Source: JAKFVA01 sp046155225
GTDB lineage: Bacteria; Pseudomonadota; Gammaproteobacteria; Burkholderiales; Burkholderiaceae_C
Direction of reading: 5' to 3'
NCBI GenBank assembly: GCA_046155225.1
Contig: JBJXED010000059.1
Coordinates: 1-28,264 of the forward strand
DNA: 28,264 nt
Positions 27,880-28,264 of the stretch are shown in pieces (within the stretch, counting starts at the first letter, position 1; every line of letters starts with the position of its first letter). The position numbers and the translations under genes are program-made. Below the pieces are notes generated by a model that searched no databases, was not told the origin of the DNA, and was given only the letters and a program-made list of their open reading frames with translations.

Positions 27880-28264
27880 ATGGCCTTCGACTTCAATCTC
27901 ATCCCGGTGCCGTTCCGCATGCAGCCCGGCCTGCAGCGCATCACGCCAGCGCAGGCGCTTCTGACGCCGCTCGTGCCCGGCTCTGCGCTGCATGCCGAAA
28001 AAGCCGCCCTGCTGCACAGCGCAGCTGCCACCCAAATTAGCCTGTCAGCAGCTGGTTTCAACAGCGCAAATGCTCTTAATACCGTAGCGGCATGCGCTCA
28101 TCCAGACTGGGCAAACGGTAGTTTTTTCTTTGGAGGCAGCGCAACCCAAACAGCGCCAACCCGCTAGCCCAGCAGATTGAAGAAGACTTTTGCGTCATCG
28201 GCCCCAGCCCGGACTACGCCTTGCTGCTGGCCTGCGTCTGTAGCCCCTCGCATTGGGCGCCGGA
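27880..28264 (+). pseudogene. DUF3445-like (haem-dependent oxidative N-demethylase family) gene, apparently frameshifted, runs off the window
   Basis: The ATG at 27880 opens MAFDFNLIPVPFRMQPGLQR, ITPAQALLTPLVPGSALHAE and KAALL, which I recognise as resembling the N-terminus of the DUF3445 family. This frame ends at TAG 28165-28167 after 95 residues. A shifted frame then reads PLAQQIEEDFCVIGPSPDYA (from 28161) and LLLACVCSPSHWAP to the window end, resembling the expected continuation (QIQEDF… and …PSHWAPE). The join must lie between about 28040 and 28170. It could be a real frameshift, a replaced segment (28060-28160 looks unlike its flanks), or a sequence error. The family assignment is from memory of the pattern and is moderate. 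Confidence 0.5.

Noticed and set aside
1..28264. CRISPR arrays, insertion sequences, prophage, riboswitches and rRNA
   Set aside because: I saw no regularly spaced repeats, transposase or integrase frames, or recognisable RNA cores apart from the two tRNAs.

Overview
The window looks like a chromosomal segment of a betaproteobacterium, most likely family Comamonadaceae (Rhodoferax/Polaromonas/Acidovorax-like). This is inferred from GC-rich coding sequence, the gene order rpsF-priB-rpsR-rplI-dnaB, the earP-efp pair with an arginine-32 EF-P, surE-pcm-nlpD, and the style of the proteins. I see no insertion sequence, prophage, CRISPR array or rRNA. It is mostly core genome, so the unusual points lie in gene ends, leaders and small intergenic elements.

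Layout. 1-2350 (minus strand): 5' part of dnaB, then the ribosomal operon rpsF-priB-rpsR-rplI with a clear terminator. 2471-4943 (minus): a two-subunit sodium:solute symporter (DUF4212 small subunit plus VC_2705-type large subunit) ending in tandem hairpins. 5056-5927 (minus): a small membrane protein translationally coupled to a TPR protein. 6040-9474: divergent ppsA (PEP synthase) and ppsR (its regulatory kinase/pyrophosphorylase). 9577-9868: a Fur-box-controlled hemP. 10157-11414: a GlcG/HbpS-like protein and a Bax inhibitor-1 family membrane protein, with a shared bidirectional terminator. 11414-17395 (minus): rlmD, a J-domain protein, a PolB-like 3'-5' exonuclease, nlpD, pcm and surE. 17563-18540 (plus): a zinc-free quinone oxidoreductase. 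18727-21204 (minus): hupB, tRNA-Val, ppiD and tRNA-His. 21345-25986 (minus): uvrC, pgsA, an EamA transporter and a tartrate/D-malate dehydrogenase. 26044-27870 (plus): earP and efp. 27880-end (plus): the start of an apparently frameshifted DUF3445-like gene.

How the genes work together. PpsR should switch PpsA by phosphorylating the threonine two residues before the catalytic histidine. EarP should rhamnosylate Arg32 of the neighbouring EF-P. SurE, Pcm and NlpD form the classic stationary-phase/envelope cluster, but rpoS does not follow here. PriB and DnaB are both replication-restart/replisome factors.

Points most worth a second look: (i) efp has lost its expected stop after residue 184 and reads 23 codons onward through its own intrinsic terminator, so normally terminated mRNA would be stop-less; (ii) at least five genes (rlmD, pgsA, uvrC, earP and the last gene) have a -10-like hexamer exactly six bases before ATG and little or no Shine-Dalgarno, which predicts leaderless transcripts; (iii) a GC-rich rpsF leader has mutually exclusive hairpins; (iv) the symporter carries a charged helical insertion and an EF-hand-like loop.
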